Source: Lyophyllum atratum (lineage: Eukaryota; Basidiomycota; Agaricomycetes; Agaricales; Lyophyllaceae). From it: DNA of 64,000 nucleotides. Shown here one piece after another: positions 34,344 through 44,715 of this stretch; the stretch's first letter is position 1; the number at the start of each line of letters is the position of its first letter. The position numbers and the translations under genes are program-made. Where the stretch lies: positions 48,562 through 112,561 of the forward strand of contig JACGCN010000079.1 in assembly GCA_014905825.1 (NCBI GenBank). Direction: 5' to 3'. The notes beneath the pieces are model-generated. The model saw only the letters and a list, made by a program, of their open reading frames with translations, had not been told where the DNA came from and did no database searches.

Positions 34344-37300
34344 TTACCATTCAAGCGCGCTACCAGTAGTACACGAGTCACCATTACACCCGTTTCCCTG
34401 TACAGCCTCAGCGCTGCGCACTCCTGTTGGCCCTACAATTTCGATGCGTTTACTTCCGAAGACCTCAACCTCCTCTTTCGCTTGCCCAACCATCCACTTG
34501 GAAGTCCCGAGGACCTCATCGAGTAAGTTCGGCTCGGGTAGCTTCAGAAGGATGTTTCCATCCTCTTCCTTCACCTAGAATAAAATGCGTAAGTCACGCT
34601 CCATACTTCTTTGCTCGAAGGATAACCCACCTCAAAGGCCATAATTGCGTATTCGTTATCAGTGATACACTCGCCGGTCTCCAACATGAAGTTGCGCCTG
34701 AAAAGGAAGTTAGCCCTGCCTCATCCAGGCTGTTTTACAGGTCCTACTTACTTGTGAAGCGGGCACGATACATATGGCTTCCCATCCGGGGTATCTCCAA
34801 TCAACCCATCGGCGAGCACAAAGGCTCTCTTATGTGGACAAACCTGTTGGGTAGCGTATAGTTTTCCGTCAGCGACATGAAAGATGGCAATCTGTGTATC
34901 CGAGTAGTTGATGACGATTGAGGAGGAACCCTCCGAACTCGGGTTGAGGTCCTTCAGGTTGGCGACGTTACGCCACTGCCACGAGCCTCCGTTAACATCG
35001 CTTCGTTGGAACTTGAGCGGGGGAGCTTCAACGGGCCAATCTATTGGACGTGATTGACCCCGTTCTTTGATCCACTCCATTCCAGATCGTTGTTCGTCGG
35101 TATTTGCAAACTGTCAGAGAGGGGATTGCAGTGGGCAGAAGAGTAGGCAACGATCTACAAACCTGGCGAAATAATGCACGCTTTTCAGGACTCCGCACAA
35201 CTTCCGCCCACTCATCGAAGTACGTTCCAACAAGAGCTTCCATTGCTTGGTCCAGGTCGTTGCAGATACCGAGAGAGTCCTCGATTATAACTTTCTTGAG
35301 ATATTCGAGCCCGTTCTGCCCGTTTTCACCAAGAGATTCGACCCATCTTGCTGTCCTTTGAAGTCGATCGGCGGACTCAATGTAAAGCATAAGAAACCTA
35401 TCGATAAATTTGACAGCCTGTTCAGGATTCTCCGTGTCAGCAACGGTGAAAGGTATCCAGGACTCATCACAACGGACTTTCTTTCGGGGTACATCCGCTG
35501 CAAGGAGCTCCGCATGACGGGGTTTAGCTCCACCATTTCCTCCAATATACACGTTCCAACCTTTGCTGGTGGCGATGACACCGAAATCTGTATTCATAAA
35601 TTATCTTTGGTGGTTCTGGCATGTTGGATGTTTCCCTTGCCTTTGGACTGAGCTTCCGCACATTCCCGAACGCATCCACTGACACCGCCTTTGAGCTTAT
35701 GTGGTGCGCGAATGCCCTTGTACCGATCTTCGAGCTCTATTGCAAAGCCAACGGAGTCGCCGATGCCAAAGCGACACCAGCTAGTGCCCACGCAGCTTTT
35801 AACCGTTCGCAGAGCCTTTCCGTATGCGTGTCCACTCTGGAATCCTGCGTCCCCAAGTTCTTCCCAGATTTCAGGTAGATCTTTCTTGGCGGCTCCAAAC
35901 AGATCGATGCGCTGACTGTCCAATCAGATGTCAAACCATGCGCGGAAACAGAACAGGGCCAAAGCTTACGCTCCGGTTATCTTGGTGTAAAGTCCATACT
36001 TCTCGCCTACTGTAGCAATAACTTTGAGCTTTGCTGGGGTCTGTAGAAATATTAGGGAGCTACGACGGTGAAAACATCCAAAACACACGATTTCTCCACC
36101 GGCAATACGTGGAATCACAGAATAGGTACCATTACGTTGGATGTTGGCCAGATACTTGTCGTTCGTGTCCTGGTTCTGGTGGTGCTTGATACTCAGAACG
36201 AACTCGTTATGCAGACTGGCAAGAATGCTCGCTATAGCGGGCTTGCAGACTTCGCACCCAATTGAGCTCGGATTCTCTCCTACATCTGCCATGATCTCTT
36301 TGAAGGACGTGAGTTTCTTGATTTTGACGACCAAGTATAGCTCGCGTCTGGTTTTCTTGAAGTGGGCGCACAGGTAGTTCGTGACGGAATGTCCAGCTTT
36401 CTTCATCGAGGCGTTGAAGATCGAGGTTGCGAGAGGTACGCAGCCACCACACCCTGTACCGATCTTCGTTTTTCCTTTGAGTTCACCAAAGGATACGCAC
36501 CCTGCAGCGACGCAGCTGGTTATAGCGCTCTTTGGGACGTTGTGACAAGAACAAATCTGGGCGTCTTCATCCAAGTCGTCGCCATCAGATTCACCTTCTT
36601 TGCGAGGGGCGCCTAAGATCAATTGACCAGGCAATACGTCAAGCGGTTTCTGTGTTTGCATATCAGGACCTCATGGTTTACTGGCAGAGTGCAAATATAG
36701 TAACGAACCCGCTTCTTGACCATTGAAACCAGCTTGGTGTAATCCGTGGTGTCCCCGATGATCATCCCTCCTAACAGAAATTTCCCATCTGCTGTGAAGA
36801 GGTACTTCTTGTAGACATAGGAAAAGGGATCGTGGTAGACGAGCGAGCGGACGCTTGTGTTGTTGGAAGTAGCAGCGACATTTGAGACCTGACCAATCAC
36901 GGCGAAATTTGGACCTGTACCGCTTGCGACAGCAGCGTTCGCAGGTGTCGAGTCCTTCCCCGTGCGGCGAGGCAGCTTAACTGCTTCAGCTGGTTTCCGA
37001 TCCGCGAAATAGTCACCGAAGCTAGCAACGTTCACACCCATGAGTTTCAATTTAGTGCTGAGGTCCGGGGACGCCATTGATCTCATCCTATGTGAGATTC
37101 CCTCGGTCAAATTGAAGGCCAGAATATCTGCCATCTCAATTCCAGGAGCTATGAGACCGTAGGTTTCGCCGTTCCAGGAGGCACACTCGCCGATCGCGTA
37201 CACATTAGGGACTGATGTTTCCAGATCATCCTTCACCAAGAAACCACCCCGTGAATCTGTCGTAATGCCAGACACAGTCGCAAGTTCGTCTCGTGGTTTG

Positions 37301-38333
37301 ATACCAATGGCAAAGACGACCATATTGCACTCGTAGATCTCGCCACTCTGGAGTTGAAGGCCTATCAAAATCTCAGAGTTTTCCACGAACTCGGTAGCCA
37401 GATCCTCTACACGCGTCGACAAGAGGACCTCGACGTTGAGTGCTCTGACCTGCTGAAGTAACATATGTCCAGCATCCGCATCGAGCTGCCGGCTAAGGAC
37501 CTAGGATAGTATTAAAAGATGCATTGCGCTCAATGTAAAATGGCACCTACCCATTCGTTACGCTCAATTACTGCGACCTGCGGGACGGTACCAATATCCA
37601 GGAGAGCTTTTGCAGCCTCAAGTCCAAGAAGACCACCACCTATGACAGCAACTCTTTTCACGGCTGTCGTATCAGTGAAAGAAATCATGCGGTCCAGATC
37701 GGCAATGTTGCGATAAACAAAGACCCCACGGGTGGTCTGCGCTCGAGTTGGAGAGACGTAGGAAGGAAGAGCAGCATGAGATCCCGTGGCTAAAACGCAG
37801 ATGTCGTAGGCAATTCCGAGCCCCTGAGTGCAACTTCAGTTCGTCCAATAATTATTGAAAAGATTCCTACAGACTTTATTGGTGTGGACCATATGGCGTT
37901 CGGAGTCGATTCGCACAACACAGTCATCGGTGTGATGAGTAAGGCGGCCAGACTCATGGGACGAATACCACTCCTTGGGATTCAAGTAGAGATTTTCGGG
38001 TGTCTTATGTGAGAGATATTGTGTCTGAAGAATATAATGAGATAATAAAGGAGGTCGCTTGAAAGGGTTGTGCATACCAGTCCAACACGATTGTAGGCGA
38101 TATGAGGTTCATCTCCTATGATGGTCATAACATAAGAATTGCCTCCATTCTCCTTACTGTCGTAACTCAGGAGCTTTTCGACGAAGTTTATTCCTACCTG
38201 TTCGGAACGGACTCAACGTCAAATATAATGGTGAAGCGCTGCTAGTGACACACACCATTCCGAAGCCAACGATGACGACTCGTCGGCGGCCCCCATTTTT
38301 CGATTCCGGGGGATTGGGAAAAATACTAATCAT
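34344..38333 (-). CDS. niiA: Assimilatory nitrite reductase [NAD(P)H]
   Basis: A large multidomain enzyme (about 1,100 residues) reducing nitrite to ammonium. The N-terminal FAD/NAD(P)H half has RRRVVIVGFGMVGINFVEKL, CVLATGSHAALPSY, VAVIGGGLLGLEAAKAL and VYAIGECASW. BFD-like Cys clusters follow (ICSCHNVPKSAI, GTGCGGCVP, GCEVCKP). The siroheme/4Fe-4S domain has CVGTSWCRFG and GCVRECAEAQSKDFG, giving the four cluster Cys. The C-terminus is a Rieske domain, CPHKRAF and CPLHKRNF. The start at 38333 (MISIFPNPPESKN) is chosen for frame continuity. About ten introns interrupt it; 35588-35640 is a GC-AG intron (AAAG|GCAAGG). A TATAAATA box lies about 60 bp upstream. No nitrate reductase or nitrate transporter is in the window, although these are often clustered in fungi. 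Confidence 0.95.
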
Positions 38334-38972
38334 CGTACCAATGACCTTAGAAGTGACTTGGGGGTCAACTGGAGCCAGAAAACATGCTATTTATATTTCC
38401 AAGAGGGTCAAGTCGGGTAGAAGTCCAGACACGAATCCATCGGGACTAGACACGAGAAGCGAGATGGACCCAGTTTGAGAGATACTTCGAAAGGAATCCG
38501 TTATCAGCCGCGAGACTATTTTGGTGACTGTGTATCGGAACCAGGTCGTTAAATAGCATTCTTATGCCCATGAAGATAAAGATGTCTATATTGGGGTACG
38601 CCTTTGGGGGCCTTGTTATCGCAGCTACGTGCACATGGGGTCGCTTTCTCATCAAGCCTGGAGAACACTCGGATGATGACAGCCTTCTGCCGTTCGAGTC
38701 TTGATAATTAGGACGATCTATTTTCTAGACTGTTCTGGCTCGGCAGTATCCAGGCTTCGAGTGCCGCCACGATGGAATATGGCAGATGAGCTTGAATACG
38801 CATTGAGTCGGAGGGCGCGTGAGTGGTTCCGGTTATCTTTGGTTGGATCTGTATATTTAGGTTCAGTTGTACGCGTCAACTCCGCGCCAAAGTTTGAATT
38901 TCCGCCCACCCCTTGCTTCCTACCACGGTCTACTACCCGCTAACAACTCTAGAGTGCGGCGACTGTCCACGC
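38334..38972. promoter_or_regulatory. Divergent promoter region of nitrite reductase with GATA boxes
   Basis: Contains five HGATAR sites, the binding motif of AreA/Nit2 nitrogen regulators: TTATCA 38501-38506, AGATAA 38574-38579, TTATCG 38616-38621, TGATAA 38702-38707 and TTATCT 38833-38838. A TATA-like box is near 38390. Nitrogen-repression control of the nitrite reductase is therefore likely; some sites are nearer the divergent unknown gene. Confidence 0.5.
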
Positions 38973-40592
38973 ATGCCATATGCAGGCGAGGAGCCAATAA
39001 CGAGCTTCTTTCGTCGCGTCACTACCAAAGAAAAGCGCAAGGCAAGCTCGAGTAGCATTCACAAACGAAAACGGACACAGCCAGATACGGAAGCAAATAA
39101 GCCTCCCACCAATAAGAAGCCAAAGACGCAGCAGGAACTGGTTCTTTGCGATGTAGGCAGGAATAGGGGAGACCCAGCTAAGGTGAAGACTTCGCCCCCT
39201 GATCCCACGAAAGGTTCAGCTCCAGGTCGTACGGAATCATCAACATCTATCTTGCGTGACTCGTCTGCGACGTCACCTCCCATCGAAGCCGTATCACGCG
39301 CGACCCTTGCAGCTTCTGCTCCTGATGAACACAGGAATCTTCTTCCGACACCCAGTACGAGCCGACGACACGTTCCGGCGCATGCTTTGCAAACACCCCC
39401 CTGTACATACTTACCGGGCAACAAAGCTCGAGATTTTCCGTCAAGTCTACCCCAAGCGAATATGTTATCGAACACCCCTAACTTGAGAGTTTCCGCTACT
39501 TCTCTCCCTACACCCATCACTGCGGCCCGCCATGCCACCCGAGCCCAGGAGAAGTCCAGAGCTTGCGAACGATCCCTCGTACAAGGCTCCCCCGATACGT
39601 TTTCTTCCCCTGCATCCAGCGTCCGAGACAGAATTTCTCAGCCAGAATTTCTACTTAAGGAAGCTTTTTCGTCCAGGACGGAAACAGACCCATTTCACTG
39701 GGATGATTCATCACCGACCCTCTCTCATAGACCAGTACCTTCATCTCAGTCTCAGGATGATGGCGTCGAGCATGTGGACTCCTTTCTACCGTATGCTCCG
39801 CGGAATCACCCAATATCATCGAATTTGCCACAATCTCCCCTTTTTCTCGAACCTCGAATGCGAGACCATAGCCTTCGGGACGTCTTTATGAAGACATCCT
39901 CTTCCTCTCTGCAAACATCACGCGTTGAAGATAACGATGGTCACCAGTATATTCCCTCCTCGCAAAGTCAGCATTTATTGCCGCTTCATGTGTCTCCTCG
40001 CAAGAGTTGTGGCAAGACTGGATATCTCTCCTTGTTGTCTTCATTGGCCGATGACGGGAAATCCTCCTCCCCTGAGGAGACTGTTCCCAGTTCTCAGACC
40101 CAGACTGAGAATGAGCTCGACATATCGAAGAGAATATCAGATTACCATCATACTATCCAACCGACGGATGGGAGAATATTCGAGTATGTCTATGTCATTG
40201 TGGCTTGTTGCGACGACTCAAATTTGCATAGGACAACATCTTCGAGTCATATTGACTGGTACAGATCTGCCGCTAAAGTAACGCAGCAAACCTCAGACGA
40301 AGGGCTATCTTCTGCAGGAAAAAGTAGGAATGAATCTGGCCAACCTTCAGCGGATGCAGATGCGGGTTCCGCGACAGAAGACGAGTCACAAAACGAAGAT
40401 GACGCTTTCTTGTCTGATAGGCCTGCAAATTACCCACCCGAACCGCCTGATATCTCGACGGGCTCTTCACCAGAGTCACAGGAGTTGATGAATTACCCAA
40501 GTTCTTTGCCCGAAGCGGTCAAAGAATTTGATGACATGTTTGATGGCGGCGAAGGAAGCTATCCTGATGATTTTCCAATGTCTTTGCGATAA
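38973..40592 (+). CDS. Disordered nuclear-type protein with SQ/TQ motifs and a PIP-like N-terminus (unknown)
   Basis: Family not recognised. The start is MPYAGEEPITSFFRR, whose I-T-S-F-F resembles a PCNA-interacting (PIP) box, with Glu in place of the usual Gln. Basic clusters (KRKRTQ, NKKPKTQ) could be nuclear signals. Most of the chain is Ser/Pro-rich disorder. A linear motif [VI]PSSQ[ST]Q occurs three times (about residues 255, 327 and 371), and further SQ/TQ sites follow, the pattern of ATM/ATR kinase targets. The C-terminus is acidic (FDDMFDGGEGSYPDDF). A consensus 48-bp intron at 40184-40231 (GTATGT...CATAG) is in frame. A DNA replication or damage role is inference only. Confidence 0.7.
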   Translation: MPYAGEEPITSFFRRVTTKEKRKASSSSIHKRKRTQPDTEANKPPTNKKPKTQQELVLCDVGRNRGDPAKVKTSPPDPTKGSAPGRTESSTSILRDSSATSPPIEAVSRATLAASAPDEHRNLLPTPSTSRRHVPAHALQTPPCTYLPGNKARDFPSSLPQANMLSNTPNLRVSATSLPTPITAARHATRAQEKSRACERSLVQGSPDTFSSPASSVRDRISQPEFLLKEAFSSRTETDPFHWDDSSPTLSHRPVPSSQSQDDGVEHVDSFLPYAPRNHPISSNLPQSPLFLEPRMRDHSLRDVFMKTSSSSLQTSRVEDNDGHQYIPSSQSQHLLPLHVSPRKSCGKTGYLSLLSSLADDGKSSSPEETVPSSQTQTENELDISKRISDYHHTIQPTDGRIFEYVYVIVACCDDSNLHRTTSSSHIDWYRSAAKVTQQTSDEGLSSAGKSRNESGQPSADADAGSATEDESQNEDDAFLSDRPANYPPEPPDISTGSSPESQELMNYPSSLPEAVKEFDDMFDGGEGSYPDDFPMSLR

Positions 40593-40789
40593 AATATTCA
40601 ATTCAACGTCGCATTCACCCCGATATTCGCGTCAAAGACGGTAATCTAAAACGCGATGTGACATGACGCCAAATGTTCACGTGCTCTTGTGAGCTTGTGA
40701 CAACGCACAATCTTATCTTAGATTGCAGTTGGAATTGCTTAAGATAGATCAAGGGCGCATCGTAATCCCTCATTTCAACTCTTGTATTC

Positions 40790-42245
40790 ATGGCTGGAAG
40801 ACTTCAAAACAAGGCATGAGCTCCGATCTACTTGATCTACGAGAGGACTGACCATAAACTCGACTGCTACAGGTTGCCCTCATCACTGGTGCTGGATCGT
40901 AAGTGACAAGTATGTTCATGCGGCGGCCTGGTAGTGATCATCGTCCGATGTAGAGGAATCGGATTAGAATCATCGGTCCTGTTCGCCCAAGAGGGCGCGA
41001 ACGTTTTGCTTGTCGATATAAACCTGGAGGCAGCGGAGAAAGGAGCGAAATTGATCCGCGAGCGTTTCCCGAACGTCAAGGCTATCGCGACCAAAGCTGA
41101 TGTTGGCAAGGAGCAGGATGTGAAAGATGCCGTGGACAAAGCTGTCAAGGAGTTTGGAAGGCTCGATGTCATGGTGGGCCTTCTCTGCTAATATTCCCTT
41201 ACTTTGTGCTAACGCACAAATGCTGAGCAGTTCAACAACGCTGGTCAGCTCGATCAATCTCTTACCCTGTTGACGGTCCTGAGTTGATAACGACGTCTCG
41301 AATAGGCATCATGCACCCGGCAGACGATAACGCCCTCAATACAGAGGAGCACATCTGGGACCTGACCATGCAGATCAACCTCAAGGGCGTCTGGTGGGGC
41401 TGTAAGTATGCCATTCTCGCGATGCGCGAAAACCCTGTAGACGAGACCAAGGGGCTCCATACCGGAGGAAGCATCATCAATACTGCGAGTTTTGTGGCTT
41501 TGCTCGGAGCGGCGACGCCCCAGCTAGCATGTAAGCTATTCTGACTCCCGCCGGTCGTCCAATCAGTTGATTTACATTCTACTCCGCAGATACTGCATCT
41601 AAGGTCGGGGATGTGTCGCACTCGTCTTCGTATTGCCTACCGATTTCTCTCTTTTTTACAGGGTGGCGTTCTCGCAATGACCCGAGAACTGGCGATGGTA
41701 CATGCCAGAGAAGGGATCCGTGTCAATTCTCTCTGCCCGTAAGTGGCAACATTCAGGAGTGCTTGACTCCCTTCTGATTTCGTTGATCGTTGTAGAGGGC
41801 CGCTGAAGACTCGTAAGACCCCAAACCGTATTTTTACACGTGTGCCCTCATGACCACTGTCAAGCTCTCCTTATGGACTTCCTGAACACCGAGGAGAAAC
41901 GCCAACGTCGCATGGTCCACCTGCCCATGGGGAGGTTCGGCGAAGCCATCGAGCTTGCGAAGGCTGCCCTATTCCGTACGTCTTTCAGATCATCGCGTTG
42001 AAATGAATTGAAATTAAGGCCTCAACTATAGTTGCCAGCGACGACAGTAGCTACATGACTGTACGTTCTACCTTGTCTGGCGTCTTTTTAAGATCGTCAC
42101 TTTACTTGCAAATGAGCATGTGGCTGATAGTTATCCTTTTCTTTCACAGGGCACCGATTTCAAAGTCGACGGAGGGCTGACTTCCGCCTACGTCACGCCG
42201 ATCGGAGAACCTGCACTTCCTCCACCACAGAGTCTGATTAAGTGA
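40790..42245 (+). CDS. Short-chain dehydrogenase/reductase (SDR)
   Basis: A classical SDR: nucleotide motif TGAGSGIG, acidic LLVDIN (NAD-type preference), NNAG, catalytic Ser in SIINTASFV and YTASK, and the late PVNSLCPG-like INSLCPGPL region (here VNSLCPGPLKT). The start is MAGRLQNK; its first intron 40814-40872 has a GC donor (AAG|GCATGA), then small introns split nearly every motif (TGAGS-GIG, DVM-FNNAG-IMHP, LA-YTASK-GG, CPG-PL). The substrate cannot be deduced; similarity is to fungal NAD-dependent oxidoreductases annotated as glucose or 3-oxoacyl type. The tail ends SLIK at 42245. Confidence 0.88.
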
Positions 42246-42574
42246 CTTAGACCCGCGGAATAGACATACGATTGGACCTTGACCAGCTAAGCATAGTCTT
42301 TAGTGTACTGCGACCATGCTTTAGATTTCAATCTTGAATACATTTACACATGCACATAGCTCGATTGGCAGTAATGCTTTACTCGCAAGGTCACGCTAAG
42401 CATCTAAGTATCGATTCTGAGCACTGAGCTTCTCCATGTCGAATTTGCTTATACAACAACGGGAGAGCAAGCCGTGCGGCGCCAAATTTACATAATGATA
42501 CATGGCTCTTGGTATCTCACAGAGGGGGGTTAGGTGGCCGACAAGATGACAGTTAGCGACTAGACGGCATGGTT
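42246..42574. other. Intergenic between convergent SDR and MPO1-like genes
   Basis: About 330 bp of AT-richer sequence that should hold both 3' UTRs. I see no gene or structured element. Confidence 0.5.
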
Positions 42575-43402
42575 TCAAGAAGATTTCGCCGCTTCCGCCC
42601 GCCTCTTGTCACCTTGCGCCTTCTTGATCTTCGTGATTTCCTTGCCGATCTCGTTGTTGATGTGCCTATGCATCTCGGGCCTGTACCCAAGCGCAAACAG
42701 GATCTCCAGATGAACGAAGAAGGGAGCAAGAACGACAGCTTAGGAAAAAAAGTATGTCAGCTCAACTCGCGTTACAGGGGGTACTTTGTCATACCTCCAA
42801 CCAAGTTGTCCAAGAGGGCTGGGGCGCGTTTCTCCGCAAGTCCATGGCCAAGGAACTGAGCGATCCAGGACGCAACATGGAGTAGAGCGGCTTTGGTAAT
42901 GTGCCCTGGACCAGTGGCGTATGCGGTCGCCGTCAATAGAGAAAGCAACAGTTGGGGTGCGTAGAGAAGCTGCAAGGTGGGGTGAATAGGGTATGTGATG
43001 ATAGAATGAGAGCCACATACAGCAGCCACTGGCTCAAGAACAAAGTAATACGCAAGATAAAGTCCGGCATGGATGGCTGCGAGATTCAGGTCGAAGCGAA
43101 GGTATTCGTTAATCGTATAATGCACTTCCGGAATGAACGACGGAACTGGTAGCGCGGAAGCCAGGACCTGGAATGTCCTGGAGTTGTGTAAGTGATGTCA
43201 GATCATTGACATGTATCAAGGAGCATCCACCATAGTAGAATGGGCACGCATATGATGTGTACGAGGATGTTGACTCGATTGGAGTGGTAGGCGCCGTAGA
43301 AGGTCAGCTGGAAGGAGCAATCTCGTGAGGAAAGACCCTAAGCAACTAGAAAAGGGAGGGACACACTTGGGAGTTCACGTCGAAGAGCTGGGAGACGGCC
43401 AT
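42575..43402 (-). CDS. MPO1: Mpo1-like 2-hydroxy fatty acid dioxygenase (DUF962)
   Basis: An ER multi-pass protein of the DUF962/Mpo1 family, an iron-dependent enzyme for alpha-oxidation of 2-hydroxy fatty acids in phytosphingosine breakdown. The N-terminal signature FYGAYHSNRVNILVHIICVPILLW carries conserved His residues, and ASWIAQFLGHGLAEKRAPALLDNLVG with APFFVHLEILFALGYRPE is the second half. Hydrophobic segments lie between. The start MAVSQLFDVNSQ is at 43402 and the Lys-rich end (KEITKIKKAQGDKRR) at 42575. Introns follow NSQ, LLW, EPVAA, the Tyr/Leu loop and LVG. Confidence 0.85.
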
Positions 43403-43599
43403 GATGATGATCACTGTTCAATCGAGGGCGGGCAGATTTATACCGCCTGCCATGTTGTCCGTAAACATATGCCTCGTATGGTGGGATGCCGAAAGTGGAA
43501 CATCGTGATGACATTTCCCCACGTCAGTACAAGCACGTGCTCAGTACGCCCCTGCTCTGCACCAGCGCATCTCTCTCCAGTTTACATTTTTCTCTATCC

Positions 43600-44469
43600 A
43601 TGGTCCGTTCGACTACCATCGTGCGGGCGTCAGATGCCCTGCCCTTGGCCGCCAGTGTAGACGATGAGCAGGTATGTCACGCCACCACGAAGACCGCATA
43701 CCCAATTGACGTGTCCTTCCTTGTCAGACAGAACAATCCCTTCAAGAACACAAGCAACAATCTAAACTCATATTCCGACGCATTACGCCCAATTCAGAGC
43801 CCCGGTGCTCCATTGAGAGCGGCCAATATACCTTACAGTCCGTACCTCCGAAGCTACGACCTCGGATATCGCTGAACCGTTCATCTGCTATTCAGTTATC
43901 TCATAGCAGATAATGTTGTGTTCCTGACTATCGCCGATAAGTCGTATCCTCGGAAACTTGCCTTCTCGTATCTCGATGAGCTCTCGAAGGAGTTTGCGAC
44001 CACATATGGGCCCAAGGTGGAAACAGCACGCCGGCCGTACGCGTTCGTCGGGTTCGGTGTGACGCCACTGTTCAACCATCTCTCCCAACCTACTTACCTA
44101 TGTCTAGATACATTTATGTCGAAAACCGCCCGACTCTACCGTGACACCCGGACAGCGACCGCAAGCTCGGGGCTTGATAGACTGAATGACGACTTGCAAG
44201 ACGTAACGAGAATTATGACAAAAAACATGGAAGAACTGCTGTGGCGAGGAGACTCTCTTGACCGTAAGTCCATCACCCGATACATCCCCTTGCTCTACTC
44301 ATGCTCTCTTTCAGGAATGTCGCATCTATCGACGTCACTACGCTCCGAATCCGAAAAGTATCGAAAAGCCGCGAGAAATATCAACTTTAATGCCATGCTC
44401 CGTCAATATGCACCACTGGGTGCCATCGGGCTCCTCATAATTATCCTATTATACTGGAGATTCGGGTGA
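43600..44469 (+). CDS. SEC22: SEC22 R-SNARE
   Basis: A v-SNARE of ER-Golgi transport. The N-terminal longin domain begins MVRSTTIVRASDALPLAASVDDEQ and continues ADNVVFLTIADKSYPRKLAFSYLDELSKEF. The SNARE motif is LDRLNDDLQDVTRIMTKNMEELLWRGDSLDRM, with Arg of RGDSLD region in place, followed by the C-terminal anchor YAPLGAIGLLIIILLYWRF. Introns occur after DDEQ, in YTLH, within GF-DTFM and in DR-MSHL. The length of about 215 residues is normal. It is 197 bp from the divergent MPO1-like start, another ER gene. Confidence 0.94.
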
Positions 44470-44715
44470 TAGCTGTACTTACAAGTTACCTGTAGTGTTT
44501 TATTTTACCTTGGATTCCCCTTATTTAATCTGTTTTGAGAAAAGATCTCCCACGACAGGTGTAATCTTATCTTGATCGAAGCCCGGGTTGCCACTGGTTG
44601 CCACCACGCTCCCAAGGTCCTTTATATTTCTGTCTCTGGGTCAAGGGCTGCGGAGGTTACAGAATATACCCGTCCATCCTCGACTCTCTCAGATTCCAGC
44701 TGAAGACCTAGAGCA

